A DNA stretch of 64,000 bases from Polaromonas sp. SP1 (GTDB lineage: Bacteria > Pseudomonadota > Gammaproteobacteria > Burkholderiales > Burkholderiaceae_C): NCBI RefSeq assembly GCF_003711205.1, contig NZ_CP031013.1, forward strand, positions 3,638,501 through 3,702,500, written 5' to 3'. The notes under the pieces are model-generated. The model was given only the letters and a program-made list of their open reading frames with translations. It made no database searches and was not told the origin of the DNA. Every line of letters starts with the position of its first letter. Position 1 is the stretch's first letter. The translations under genes were made by a program, and so were the position numbers. Below, piece by piece: positions 37,064 to 45,988 of this stretch.

Positions 37064-38152
37064 ATGAAGCGGATCCATCTCTCACGGCGCGCGCACATCC
37101 TGCAAGCGGCCCTGTTAGCGCTAACCGGCAGCAGCGCATTTGCGCAAGCGCCGCAAGGCAATACCGCCAGCGGCAAGGTCGCGCCGGCGCCTGCTGCCAA
37201 AGCAGCGGCTACGCGCCCCGCTGCTGCCGCCGCTGCTCCCGTTGCGCTCGACTGGCCGACCAAACCCATTCGCCTGCTGATCGGCTTTCCGCCGGGCTCG
37301 GTACAGGACTTGTCGGCTCGCGCCATCAGTGAGCAGTTGTCCAAGTCGCTGGGCCAGCCCGTGGTGGTGGAGAACAAGGCCGGTGCATCCGGCACCATCG
37401 CCGCCGACCAGGTCGCCAAGGCGACCGACCTGCACACCTTCGGTGTCATGAACAACAGCCAGCTCACCATCGCCAAGCTGCTCAACCCGATGGCCTCTTA
37501 CGACCCCGCCGTTGACCTGGCGCCCATTGCCTTGATCGGCACCACGCCCATGGTGCTGGTGGTCAGCAATTTCGCGCTGGGCAGCACGCCGCAAGAGTGG
37601 CTGACCTGGCTGCGCAACCAGGGCGACAAGGCCAACTACGGCTCACCCGGCGCGGGCACGCCCGGCCACCTGGGCATGGAGCTGATCAAAAGCCGCAGCG
37701 GCGGCCTGGGCGTGATGCATGTGCCCTACCCCGGCAACCCGCAAATCATCACCGCCATGCTGGGCGGCCAGTTGCAGGCCGCCTTGCTGCCGCCGGGCCT
37801 GGCGATGCAGCAGGTCAAGGCCGGCAAGATGAAAGCAATAGGCGTCACCTCGGACCAACGCAGCATGCTGGCGTCCGAGCTGCCCACGCTGCGCGAAGTC
37901 GGCATCATGGGCGCGGATATGGAACTGTTCACCGCGCTGGCCGGCCCCGCATCGCTGCCCGCCCCGGTGCGCGACAAGCTGGGCGCCGCCGTGATCGAGG
38001 TGCTCAAGACCAGCGAGACACGCCAGCGCCTGATCACCGTGGGCTGGCAACCAGCGCCCTCCACCGCCGAAGGCCTGCGCACCCGCATGCGCGCCGACAC
38101 GCGCAACCTGGGCGGCATCATCATGCTGCGCGGCATCCGGGCTGACAGCTGA
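37064..38152 (+). CDS. Bug/TctC-family periplasmic binding protein
   Basis: The protein has 362 residues. A signal peptide with Arg/His start (KRIHLSRRAHILQAALLAL) is cleaved near AFAQ at residue 27. An Ala/Pro spacer leads to DWPTKPIRLLIGFPPGSVQDLSAR near residue 65, the Bug-family opening, with VVVENKAGASGTIAADQVAKA near 102. GSPGAGTPGHLGMELIK near 192 is the second ligand loop. Such proteins bind small carboxylic acids for tripartite transport or, in this group, other signals. No TctA/TctB partner lies here, as is common in Burkholderiales. It is far from any catabolic operon. Confidence 0.9.
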   Translation: MKRIHLSRRAHILQAALLALTGSSAFAQAPQGNTASGKVAPAPAAKAAATRPAAAAAAPVALDWPTKPIRLLIGFPPGSVQDLSARAISEQLSKSLGQPVVVENKAGASGTIAADQVAKATDLHTFGVMNNSQLTIAKLLNPMASYDPAVDLAPIALIGTTPMVLVVSNFALGSTPQEWLTWLRNQGDKANYGSPGAGTPGHLGMELIKSRSGGLGVMHVPYPGNPQIITAMLGGQLQAALLPPGLAMQQVKAGKMKAIGVTSDQRSMLASELPTLREVGIMGADMELFTALAGPASLPAPVRDKLGAAVIEVLKTSETRQRLITVGWQPAPSTAEGLRTRMRADTRNLGGIIMLRGIRADS

Positions 38153-38197
38153 GCGGCTGCAGTGGCCGGGCTTCGCAGAACGCGACATGCCCGGCTG

Positions 38198-38620
38198 CTA
38201 CGGCCGTTGCAGCTTCAACGCGGCGTGCAACTGGCCCATGGCGTGCACGCACTCCAGCACGGTAACCTGGGTATGGCCGGCCGCGTCGCCCGCTGCCGGC
38301 GCGCGGGCTGAATCCGGGCGGTCACCCACCGCCGTGACCAACCGCGCCTGGATAGCGCGAAACATCATGTCCCAGTCTTCCGCTTGAATCAGGCGCGGGT
38401 CTGGCGGGTCGCCCCGCAAGGCGCGAAGCAATGGCTGCGCGCCGCTGCGGCCTTGAAGCGCTTCAGCTTCAGCCTCCCCCGACCCCGCCTGCACGGGCGC
38501 ACCGGATTGGCGGCTACGCGATTCAAAAAGGCGATTGAGATTGACGAAGCCGAGAGACTTCATCGCTTCGTAAGCGGCGCTTCGGGCCTTGATCCCGGGC
38601 AAGGGGCTTGGATGTTTCAT
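38198..38620 (-). CDS. Protein of unknown function
   Basis: The protein has 140 residues and a strong ribosome site (GGAGGT) just before its ATG, so it is probably expressed. It is hydrophilic, with MKSLGFVNLNRLFESRSR near the start, an acidic middle, EDWDMMFRAIQARLVTAVGDR near residue 80 and a C-terminal VLECVHAMGQLHAALKL. No signal peptide or membrane helix is seen. No family was recognised. It is convergent with the TctC-type gene, with a GCCGGGC/GCCCGGC hairpin at 38165-38195 between them. Confidence 0.6.
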   Translation of the reverse strand: MKHPSPLPGIKARSAAYEAMKSLGFVNLNRLFESRSRQSGAPVQAGSGEAEAEALQGRSGAQPLLRALRGDPPDPRLIQAEDWDMMFRAIQARLVTAVGDRPDSARAPAAGDAAGHTQVTVLECVHAMGQLHAALKLQRP

Positions 38621-38832
38621 CGGGGCACCTCCATAAAACTGCAGGGCGTTGCAGCGACGGTCACGCGCGCATGCGGGCGAGGCTCGGTCGCTATGGCCAT
38701 ACCCTGTTTATAGAAAGGCGGGCAAGCGCAGTCGGTCCGTTAACGAACACAGCGCAAGAAAATCGTGCGAAACCGCTTTCTTTACCCTGCGGGGCTGCCC
38801 TGCCGCCCGGAAAGCATGGCCATGCGCACTGC

Positions 38833-39732
38833 TTATGCGGCCATCTGCGCCGGCAACAGGCGGTCGTATTCGTCCTTGACAACCTGATAGCACTCGCAGG
38901 AGCGCTTTTCCAGGCCCAGGCGGTCCAGTACCTGGATGCGGCCGCGAGAGTACCGAATCAACCCGGCGTCCTGCACCTTGAGCGCCGCTTCGGTCACGCC
39001 GACGCGTCGCACGCCCAGCATGTTAGCGATCAATTCCTGGGTCATGACAAGTTCATTGCCCGGCAGGCGGTCCAGGCTGAGCAGCAGCCACCGGCACAGT
39101 TGCTCGTCCAGCGAGTGGTGGCGGTTGCAGACCGCTGTTTGCGACATCTGTGTGATCAAGGCCTGGGTATAGCGCAGCAGTAAATGCATGGCGGGGCCAC
39201 CCTTGCCGAACTCGTCCTTTATGAACTGGGCTTTCATGCGAAAGTCCGTGCCGGCGCTTTGCACCACCGCCCGGCTGGGCGTTGCGTTGCCACCGAGAAA
39301 CAGCGAAATGCCGACAAGGCCCTCATGGCCGACCACCGCAATCTCGGCCGAGTCGCCGTTTTTCATCACGTACAGCAAAGACACGATGGAAGACGTCGGA
39401 AAGTAAACGTAGCCTCCGGTGGTTCCGGACTCGTACAACACCCTGCCCAGCGGCATGTCAAACACTTCAAGCTGAGGCAGCCAGCGCTTTAGCTCCTCGT
39501 CGGGCAACGCGGCGAGCAGACGGTTGAGCTTGATTTCACTCGCGCTGGCAACGACGGGTTTGTGATGCGAAGCCTGCGGGGAAGAAGCCCGGGGCTTCGA
39601 TGTTTTGGGAGGAGATAGCGGCAATGGGAAACCATGTGATGGGCCTGTCTTCAACTGCGGACGATCTGCATCTGAATAAGCTCTGGTCCCAGCATACGAA
39701 GCGGGCGGCGAGGCGTATGTGCGGCAGCGCAC
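38833..39732 (-). CDS. Crp/Fnr-family transcription regulator
   Basis: The region from about residue 65 to 295 is a Crp-like protein: EIKLNRLLAALPDEELKRWL, a cNMP-type sensor domain with FPTSSIVSLLYVM, HEGLVGISLFLGG and a long helix, then a HTH of the Crp_2 type with MTQELIANMLGVRRVGVTEAAL near residue 233. The Fnr-type cysteine cluster is absent. The open frame begins with GTG at 39732, but the first 50 residues look non-coding and TTG at 39654 is an alternative, giving the usual length better. The ligand is unknown. Confidence 0.85.
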   Translation of the reverse strand: MRCRTYASPPASYAGTRAYSDADRPQLKTGPSHGFPLPLSPPKTSKPRASSPQASHHKPVVASASEIKLNRLLAALPDEELKRWLPQLEVFDMPLGRVLYESGTTGGYVYFPTSSIVSLLYVMKNGDSAEIAVVGHEGLVGISLFLGGNATPSRAVVQSAGTDFRMKAQFIKDEFGKGGPAMHLLLRYTQALITQMSQTAVCNRHHSLDEQLCRWLLLSLDRLPGNELVMTQELIANMLGVRRVGVTEAALKVQDAGLIRYSRGRIQVLDRLGLEKRSCECYQVVKDEYDRLLPAQMAA

Positions 39733-39789
39733 AGCGGCAAGACCGGTTTCATCGCCTGTCCGTGTAGGCCTTGCGCCCGGCCCCTCAAG

Positions 39790-39915
39790 CTAGCGTTGGG
39801 CACGGCGGTCTCCCCAATCCGCCAGTGGCGCCAAAGCCTTGTTGAGCGACTTGCCGAGATTGGTCGTGGGTTGATGATGGGCGGCAATGATCAAGTTGCT
39901 GCGTGCTTGAGCCAT
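39790..39915 (-). CDS. Small orphan reading frame, doubtful
   Basis: A 41-residue frame starting at ATG 39915 reads MAQARSNLIIAAHHQPTTNL and then GKSLNKALAPLADWGDRRAQR. An open frame continues about 18 codons upstream to a stop. The residue mix looks protein-like, but there is no good ribosome site and no recognised family. It may be the decayed end of a larger gene. It occupies the 340-base spacer between the Crp-type gene and the next one; nothing else was seen there. Confidence 0.25.
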   Translation of the reverse strand: MAQARSNLIIAAHHQPTTNLGKSLNKALAPLADWGDRRAQR

Positions 39916-40072
39916 CACCTTATGAGGCCGCCGCAAGAAGCCTTGGAACGTAAAGTTCGCAGCTTTTGACCTCGGTTTACGCCCGCTTTACCGCGCCACT
40001 ACATGCCCGACGTTTGCCCGCCTTGAAATGTTCCGGGCGCAGATGGCTGCGCGTAAAAAACCGGGAGAAGAC

Positions 40073-40567
40073 ATGCAATTTTCATTGGCGGCAGGCAGCG
40101 CTTTTTCAGGCTGGCGAATGGGGGCCGGCGCCCTTTTCCTGTTGGGCGTGGCCTGCAGCAGCCATGCCCAGTTTGGCGGCGGCCAGCGCCAACGGGGCGC
40201 GCAGGCCCAGATGGGAGGCCCCGCCTCGCAGCGCCCCCAGACACGCTGGGAACAGGTCAGCCGCAGGCTGTATGACCTGCGGGTCCAACTGCTGATCACG
40301 AAAGAGCAAGGCCCTGCCTGGGAGAATTTTCGGGGCCGCTTCCTTGACATGGCCACCAGCGGGTCGCCAGATCAACGGGTGGTCGACGAGCAAACGGCAA
40401 AAGACGCTTTCGATCAGCTGCTGGGTGATGCGCAAAGGCGCTCCAACGTCCTGGCAACACTCGACGCCACCGCACAGGTCTTGCTGTCCCAGTTCAGCCC
40501 CGAACAGCTTCAGGCGGCCGACAAGGCGCTGCCGCCGCTGCTGGCGGAGTTTGGTGGCAACCGCTAG
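40073..40567 (+). CDS. Periplasmic protein, Spy/CpxP-like
   Basis: The protein has 164 residues from an ATG with GGGAGAAG before it; an upstream in-frame ATG at 40028 is less likely. A signal peptide (MGAGALFLLGVACSSHA) is cut near residue 32. The mature part has LYDLRVQLLITKEQGPAWENFRGRF, then LDATAQVLLSQFSPEQLQAADKALPPLLAEF, a helical pattern resembling LTxxQ-type Spy/CpxP proteins that act as periplasmic chaperones or stress sensors. The canonical LTxxQ repeats are degenerate, so the call is tentative. Confidence 0.6.
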   Translation: MQFSLAAGSAFSGWRMGAGALFLLGVACSSHAQFGGGQRQRGAQAQMGGPASQRPQTRWEQVSRRLYDLRVQLLITKEQGPAWENFRGRFLDMATSGSPDQRVVDEQTAKDAFDQLLGDAQRRSNVLATLDATAQVLLSQFSPEQLQAADKALPPLLAEFGGNR

Positions 40568-40589
40568 CGCGGCGGCCTCTGCGCAGCCG

Positions 40590-41507
40590 CTAAGCGTTCT
40601 TGCTCTCGAGCAACTTCACCAGCGACCACAACACCCGGTTCGCCGGCACCGGCACGCCCAGCGCATCGCCGCGCTTGACGATCAGGCCGTTGAGGTAGTC
40701 GATCTCGGTGGGTTTGCCGCGGGCCAGGTCCTGTGCGGTGGAGGCGTACTGGTTGGGCATGCTGCCGGCAAGTTTGTCGACGGCGGCGTGCACGTCGCCT
40801 GCCACCTCGACGCCTTCGGCTTTGGCCACGGCCAGGCATTCGGCGACCACATCGCGCATCACGTCCGTGACGCCGACGCCCTGCACGGTTTTGCCGTAGG
40901 GCAGCTGCGCGATGGCCGAGACGGCGTTGTAAGCGCTGTTGAGGATCAGCTTGGCCCAGAGTGCGCCGCGCACGTTGCCCGACACTTCTGTCGGAACGCC
41001 GGCGGCAATCAGAGCCTGCGCCACGGTGTCGCTCAGGGCGGAAGGCTCAATCACCAGGTCGCCGCGGCCGTGGTGTTTGAGGTGGCCGGGGCCGGCCATT
41101 TCGGTGGCGACGTATACGACGGCGGCTGCCACTGCATGCCCGGGCAGCACGGCGCGCAGGCGGTCGGCGTTGTCGACCCCGTTTTGCAGGCACAGCACCA
41201 GAGCACCGGGCGCCAGGTGCGGGCGGATCAGCGCGCCGGCCGATTCGGTGTCGGTGGACTTCACGCAGAACAGCACCAGTTGCGCGCCTTGCACCGCGCT
41301 GGGCTCGCTGCTGGCGGCCAGGCGCACGTGTTCGTCGAAGGTGCGCGTTTCCATGTGCAGGCCGCTCTCTTCAATCGCGTCGACATGCCGCGGCCGGGCG
41401 ATCAGCACAACGTCGTGCCCGGCGCGGGCCAGCATGCCGCCGAAATAACAACCGACGGCGCCTGCGCCCATCACGGCGACTTTGAGGTGGGGGAATTGGG
41501 TGGTCAT
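40590..41507 (-). CDS. 2-Dehydropantoate 2-reductase family protein (PanE/ApbA)
   Basis: The protein has 305 residues. The Rossmann start KVAVMGAGAVGCYFGGMLARAGHDV near residue 9 is diagnostic, followed by VLFCVKSTDTESAGALI and LQNGVDNADRL. The C-terminal catalytic part has LWAKLILNSAYNAVSAI near residue 190 with the conserved Lys-Asn and GKPTEIDYLNGLIVKRG near 262. These reduce ketopantoate with NADPH in pantothenate synthesis. Several paralogs often occur in Burkholderiales, so this copy may serve another 2-keto acid. It reads away from the LysR-type gene region on the same strand. Confidence 0.85.
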   Translation of the reverse strand: MTTQFPHLKVAVMGAGAVGCYFGGMLARAGHDVVLIARPRHVDAIEESGLHMETRTFDEHVRLAASSEPSAVQGAQLVLFCVKSTDTESAGALIRPHLAPGALVLCLQNGVDNADRLRAVLPGHAVAAAVVYVATEMAGPGHLKHHGRGDLVIEPSALSDTVAQALIAAGVPTEVSGNVRGALWAKLILNSAYNAVSAIAQLPYGKTVQGVGVTDVMRDVVAECLAVAKAEGVEVAGDVHAAVDKLAGSMPNQYASTAQDLARGKPTEIDYLNGLIVKRGDALGVPVPANRVLWSLVKLLESKNA

Positions 41508-41625
41508 GAAGAGCCTTCAGCTTGCGCAAAAGTGATTCAAGGGAGATGCAAAGACCCGGATTGTGGGTGAAGTGCGCGATGTTTGCTGGCGACGCCCGCA
41601 AGCCCGTCAAATCGCTGCCGGCGCC

Positions 41626-42555
41626 CTATCCCAGGCTGCCTGCAAAGCGCCGGCTCAATTGCCCGCGCTCAAACGCCTCGGCCACAAAGTCAATGAAGGC
41701 GCGGGTCCTGGCCGGCATCTGGCTGCGCGTGGGGTAATACACCGAGATCGCGCCGGCATCCACATACCACTGCGGCAGCACGCGCACCAGCTCGCCGCGC
41801 TCAAGCTGCGGCAGCACGTCGGGCACGGCGATCAGCGTCACGCCCAGGCCCATGAGCGCGGCGGCGCGCATGGCGGTCGGGTCGTTCAGCACGACAGACT
41901 CGCTCGTGCCCGCCGCCATTTCAGCGCCGGCAGCGTCGCGCATCACCCACTGGCGCACACGGCCGCTGGCGCTGGAGCGCATGACGATGCCGGGCAGCGC
42001 CGCCAGGCCCGCCGGATCCGTGGGTGCGGGCCGGCCGGCCATCAAGGCGGGGGACGCGACGGCGACCAGGTGCATGGGCGCCAGCGGGCGCGAGACCACG
42101 CCCGGCGAGAGCGCAAAGCCGCCGCCTATGGCCGCGTCATAACCCTCGGCGATCAAATCGACCGGGCGGTTTTCAAAATGCCAGTCGGGCCGAAGCAGCG
42201 GGTAGCGCGCCAGAAAATCGGGCAACAGCGGCACGATGTATTCGATGCCAAAGGTGGGCGACATGCTGACCTTGAGCGGCCCGGCCGGCGCGCCGGTGTC
42301 GCTCGCCACCGCCGCAATTGCCGACTGCAGCGCGTCGAGGTTGCCGCCAATCGATGCGAGAAAGCGCTCGCCGGCCTCCGTCAGCGTGAGCTTGCGGGTG
42401 GAGCGCTGGAACAGGCGCACGCCGATGTTGCGCTCCAGCATGGCGACGTTGCGGCTGACGGCGGCGGGCGTCAGCGCCAGGTGCCGTGCGGCTGCCGAGA
42501 AGCTGCGGCCTTCGGCGCTGCGGACAAAGGATTCGAGGTTGGCCAGGGTTTCCAT
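41626..42555 (-). CDS. LysR-family transcription regulator
   Basis: The protein has 309 residues. The N-terminal winged HTH is standard: LESFVRSAEGRSFSAAARHLALTPAAVSRNVAMLE, then LFQRSTRKLTLTEAGERFL. The effector domain covers residues 90-300 (GPLKVSMSPTFGIEYIVPLLP). It is divergent from the F420-reductase-like gene at 42717, with 161 bases between, the classical LysR layout, so it probably controls that gene and itself. The co-inducer is unknown. Confidence 0.92.
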   Translation of the reverse strand: METLANLESFVRSAEGRSFSAAARHLALTPAAVSRNVAMLERNIGVRLFQRSTRKLTLTEAGERFLASIGGNLDALQSAIAAVASDTGAPAGPLKVSMSPTFGIEYIVPLLPDFLARYPLLRPDWHFENRPVDLIAEGYDAAIGGGFALSPGVVSRPLAPMHLVAVASPALMAGRPAPTDPAGLAALPGIVMRSSASGRVRQWVMRDAAGAEMAAGTSESVVLNDPTAMRAAALMGLGVTLIAVPDVLPQLERGELVRVLPQWYVDAGAISVYYPTRSQMPARTRAFIDFVAEAFERGQLSRRFAGSLG

Positions 42556-42716
42556 GGGCCGATGTTAGGGCCGTTCGGGCATTTCTTCAATCAATGCTTG
42601 AAGATGATTCAAGGAATTACTGGCTTATCAAAAGGCAATGCAAATCCCATCATTCACCCCATCAGCAGCGATTGAGCACTGATCGGCAACTTACCAACCA
42701 CCCAAGGAAAGAATTT

Positions 42717-43370
42717 ATGACTACCGCAACTACCCCAACCACCGCTATCACCGCTATCACCTCTACCACCCCCAGCATCGGCATCATCGGCTCAGGCGCC
42801 ATCGGCTCGGCCGTCGCCAAAGTCCTGGCCCGCCATGGCATCCAGGCCACGCTCTCCAACAGCCGCGGCCCCGATTCGCTGAAAGACCTGGTGCGCGAGC
42901 TGGGCCCGACCATACAGCCCGGCACCCGCGAAGAAGCCGCCGCCAAAGACATCGTCTTTGTCGCCGTCAACTGGGGCAAATTGCCTGCCGCGCTGGCCGG
43001 CCTGCCCGACTTCGGCGGGCGCATCGTCATCGACACCAACAACCCGATCGAAGCGCCGCTCTTCAAGCCCGCCGAACTGAACGGCCGCCTCTCCAGCGAG
43101 ATCGTGACGGATCTGGTGCCCGGCGCACGCGTGGTCAAGGCCTTTAACCACCTGGCCGCCGCGCTGCTGGCCACCGATCCGGCCGACAAGGGCGGCAAGC
43201 GCATCCTCTTTTATTCAGGCGACGACGCGGCCGCCAAAGCCACCGTGGCCGCGCTGATCGGCCGGCTCGGGTTTGCGGGGATCGATCTGGGTGCCTTGTC
43301 TGTCGGTGCGCGCCTGGCGCAGTTTCCGGGCGGCCCGCTGCCGATTTTGAATCTGGTGCAGTTCGGCTGA
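42717..43370 (+). CDS. NADP oxidoreductase, F420-dependent reductase-like
   Basis: The protein has 217 residues from an ATG with AAGGAAAG upstream. After a Thr-rich start, SIGIIGSGAIGSAVAKVLARHG near residue 22 is the dinucleotide-binding motif, LSNSRGPDSLKDLV gives the NADP-type loop, and VIDTNNPIEAP and VKAFNHLAA follow. This is the F420-dependent NADP reductase-like family (COG2085), which in bacteria without F420 acts as a NADPH-linked reductase of unknown substrate. Its expression is likely controlled by the divergent LysR protein. Confidence 0.82.
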   Translation: MTTATTPTTAITAITSTTPSIGIIGSGAIGSAVAKVLARHGIQATLSNSRGPDSLKDLVRELGPTIQPGTREEAAAKDIVFVAVNWGKLPAALAGLPDFGGRIVIDTNNPIEAPLFKPAELNGRLSSEIVTDLVPGARVVKAFNHLAAALLATDPADKGGKRILFYSGDDAAAKATVAALIGRLGFAGIDLGALSVGARLAQFPGGPLPILNLVQFG

Positions 43371-43383
43371 CGTGCTGTGGCGA

Positions 43384-43411
43384 GCTGCCCCGCGGTTACG
43401 CCCGGGGCAGC
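43384..43411 (+). terminator. Hairpin downstream of the reductase-like gene
   Basis: GCTGCCCCG and CGGGGCAGC form a perfect 9-bp stem around a 10-base loop, 14 bases after the stop. No T run follows, so it may be Rho-assisted. It lies between convergent genes. Confidence 0.4.
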
Positions 43412-43495
43412 CAGGCTGATATCAGGCACGCTTTACCCTGCACAAAACCGTCAACGCGGTTTCGCCGGCAACCGACGATTTTTAAGCAAAATCGT

Positions 43496-43542
43496 GCTCT
43501 AGCCCAATAACCACCTTGGCTATTCGCTATCAAATTAATAGC
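43496..43542 (+). repeat. 47-bp dispersed repeat, copy 5
   Basis: Begins GCTCTAGCCCAATAACCACC and ends with the palindrome GCTATCAAATTAATAGC, 47 bases. It is close to copy 6 at 47957 and shares about 45 further bases of right flank with it. Confidence 0.85.
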
Positions 43543-43605
43543 GACACAGGCAAGCAGCAGGATCAGCTTGCCGGCAAACCGGAACGCGGCGGTGGCCGAG
43601 AACGC

Positions 43606-44952
43606 TCACACAGCGGGTGAGGTTTCTTCCCGCGGCAAGGTGATCCGGGCACGCAGGCCGCCGCTTTCAGCCCGGAGCAATTCCAGCGTGCCACCATGCG
43701 CCCGCACCAGGCGATCAACGATGGCCAGGCCCAGGCCGGCTCCGGCCGGCCCGCTTCGCGTGCCCTGCGCGCGTCGAAAGGGCTGCTTCAGGACTTCGGC
43801 CTGGCCGGGCGCGATGCCGGGGCCGTGGTCGCTGACCTCTATCCAGACCGATCCGGCCTGCGCGCCGGTGCTGAGGACCACCGGCGGGCGGCCATGGCGC
43901 CGGGCGTTTTCAAGCAGGTTGGTCAACACCCGCCGCATGGCGCGCGGCCGCAAGGAAACTGCAGGCGGGTGACCGAGCCGCAGCGACACCGGCACGCCCT
44001 GGCGGGTCGATGCCGCCGCCAGCTCCGCCGCCAGGGCGTCAAGGTCCACCGGCGAAGAGGGTTCGCCGTCGCTGCTGCGCGCAAAGTCGAGGAACTGGCC
44101 AATGATGGCGTCCATCTCCTGCACGCCGCGGGTCATCCGTTCCATGGTTTCTTCATCCGCCTTGTCGCGCAGTATTTCGATGCCCAGGCGCAGCTTGGTC
44201 AGCGGCGTGCGCAGGTCGTGCGAAACGCCGGCCAGCATCAGCGTGCGCTCGTCGTCGGCCTCGGCGAGGCTGCGCACCATCTGGTTGAAGCTGCGGCTCA
44301 GGGCGGCGATTTCCGTGGGGCCGCCTTCAGGCAAGGGTTCAGGGCGGCTGCCGCCGGCCAGCGTGTGGGCCGAAGCCACCACGCGGCGCAGCGGCCGGTT
44401 CAGGTAGCGGTGAATCAGCAGCGCGCCCAGCAATGCCAGCACGGCGCTGGTGAGGGATGCGGCCAGCCACGCGCCGGTGAATTCACGCGCGGGCAACACG
44501 CCGGGCAGCTTGATCCAGTAGTCGGCGGCATCCAGGCGCAGCCGCACGGCCAGGCTGCCGCCGGCCTCCCGGCGCCAGACGATTTCGGCGCCCTCACCCT
44601 GCACGGCGATGCCGCGCGATGCCTCGCTGACGAAACGGCGCTCGAGCCGGCTGAGCGCCAGGCGCGCGCCGCGCGCAACGGGCTCCTGCGCCTCGTCCTC
44701 CTCCTGCGCCACGTCCTGCATGGCGCGGCGGTTGAATTCAGCAACAAATGCCTCGCGCTGGGCGGGCGGCAATGCGACCAGTCCGGCGTGGATAGAGCTC
44801 ACATTGCGCGCGACCGCCACTGACAGCTGCCCCAGCCGCGGCTTGAGGATCAGCTGGCGCACGAGCAGTGCGCCGGCCAGCTGGCCAACCACAATGAGCG
44901 CGACGAGCAGCAGCACGTTGCGCCCGAACAGGCTGCGCGGAAGCAGACTCAT
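43606..44952 (-). CDS. Sensor histidine kinase, EnvZ/RisS-like
   Basis: The protein has 448 residues. Two membrane helices (about 10-30 and 163-185) frame a periplasmic loop with no known ligand domain. HAMP follows at 185-235, and the phospho-acceptor is His245 in GVSHDLRTPLTKLRL, an EnvZ-type H box. The ATPase domain has NLLENARRHG, DHGPGIAPG and GAGLGLAIVDRL. It is coupled (ATGA) to an OmpR-type regulator upstream, so the pair is a two-component system for osmotic or envelope signals. The exact stimulus is not visible. Confidence 0.92.
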   Translation of the reverse strand: MSLLPRSLFGRNVLLLVALIVVGQLAGALLVRQLILKPRLGQLSVAVARNVSSIHAGLVALPPAQREAFVAEFNRRAMQDVAQEEDEAQEPVARGARLALSRLERRFVSEASRGIAVQGEGAEIVWRREAGGSLAVRLRLDAADYWIKLPGVLPAREFTGAWLAASLTSAVLALLGALLIHRYLNRPLRRVVASAHTLAGGSRPEPLPEGGPTEIAALSRSFNQMVRSLAEADDERTLMLAGVSHDLRTPLTKLRLGIEILRDKADEETMERMTRGVQEMDAIIGQFLDFARSSDGEPSSPVDLDALAAELAAASTRQGVPVSLRLGHPPAVSLRPRAMRRVLTNLLENARRHGRPPVVLSTGAQAGSVWIEVSDHGPGIAPGQAEVLKQPFRRAQGTRSGPAGAGLGLAIVDRLVRAHGGTLELLRAESGGLRARITLPREETSPAV

Positions 44953-45698
44953 GGCTTGCCCGCCTTGCCGTTTCTGGCGGCGCCACCTTCAGGCACAAAG
45001 ACATACCCCACGCCCCACACCGTCTGGATGTAGGCGGGCTGCGAGGGATCGGTCTCGATGAGCTTGCGCAGACGCATGACCTGCACGTCGATGCTGCGGT
45101 CGGTGGCTTCGCGGTCGCGGCCATAGGCCAGCTCGATCAGCCGGTCTCGGCCCAGGGGGCGGTTGGGGTGTAAGGCCAGCGCCTGCAGCAAACTGAATTC
45201 GCCGGTGGTCAGGGGTACATCGTCGCCACTTTTTTCGAGGCGGCGTGCCTCCAGCGTCAAAGTGAACGCGCCAAACTGCACCGTGCCCTGGCCCGGCAGC
45301 GGGCCGCTGTGCGCGCCCAGCATGCGCTGGCGCCGCACCAGCGCCTGGATGCGCGCCAGCAGCTCACGGGGGTTGAACGGCTTGGGCAGGTAATCGTCGG
45401 CGCCCATCTCCAGCCCGACGATGCGGTCCACCGGGTCGCCCCGGGCCGTGAGCATGACGATGGGGATGGTCTCGCCCTGCGCGCGCAGCCGGCGGCAGAC
45501 TGCCAGCCCGTCTTCGCCCGGCATCATCACATCCAGCACCAGCACGTCAAACCGCTCGCGCGCCAGCAGGGTGTCAAGGTTTTTGGCGTCTTCCAGCGTG
45601 CGCAGGGCATAACCCTGGTCACTCAGGTAGCGCTGCAGCAGGCTGCGCAGGTCGGACTCGTCGTCGACCACCAGAACGCGGGCCAGCGGCTCACTCAT
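44949..45698 (-). CDS. OmpR-family response regulator
   Basis: The protein has 249 residues. The receiver domain has VLVVDDESDLRSLL and phospho-acceptor Asp56 in VLVLDVMMPGEDG, with Lys in DYLPKPFNPREL. The winged-helix DNA-binding domain (about 135-240) has LTTGEFSLLQALALHPNRPLGRD and VMRLRKLIETDPSQPAYIQTVWGVGYVFVPEG. It should act as the partner of the EnvZ-like kinase immediately downstream and bind target promoters. The start ATG was chosen because the domain begins right after it; a longer open frame exists upstream. Confidence 0.94.
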   Translation of the reverse strand: MSEPLARVLVVDDESDLRSLLQRYLSDQGYALRTLEDAKNLDTLLARERFDVLVLDVMMPGEDGLAVCRRLRAQGETIPIVMLTARGDPVDRIVGLEMGADDYLPKPFNPRELLARIQALVRRQRMLGAHSGPLPGQGTVQFGAFTLTLEARRLEKSGDDVPLTTGEFSLLQALALHPNRPLGRDRLIELAYGRDREATDRSIDVQVMRLRKLIETDPSQPAYIQTVWGVGYVFVPEGGAARNGKAGKP

Positions 45699-45988
45699 GG
45701 AGAGGTGCCCGCCTGTGGCAAGGGCAAGGAAATCGCATCGAAAAGGCCATGAAAGCATCCGTCGCAAGAAAGATGCCCCCATGGTAGCGGCCGGGCGACG
45801 GCGCCCTTCCCGGTAAATCATGACAAACGATGACAGAGCCCGGTCTCGTTCATGCCTTGTCATCAAGCGGCCCGCTCCAGCCATCTCCGGTTCACATCTG
45901 GCGGCCACAGTGGCGTCACGGCGCTGCAGTGCAGGTTTGTGCGGCGCCGAAAGCCTTTCAGCCCCCTTCAATCTTCCAGGAGTTCGCC

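Noticed and set aside
38165..38195. GCCGGGC/GCCCGGC hairpin after the TctC-type gene as a terminator
   Set aside because: The loop is 17 bases and no T run follows; it is only noted.
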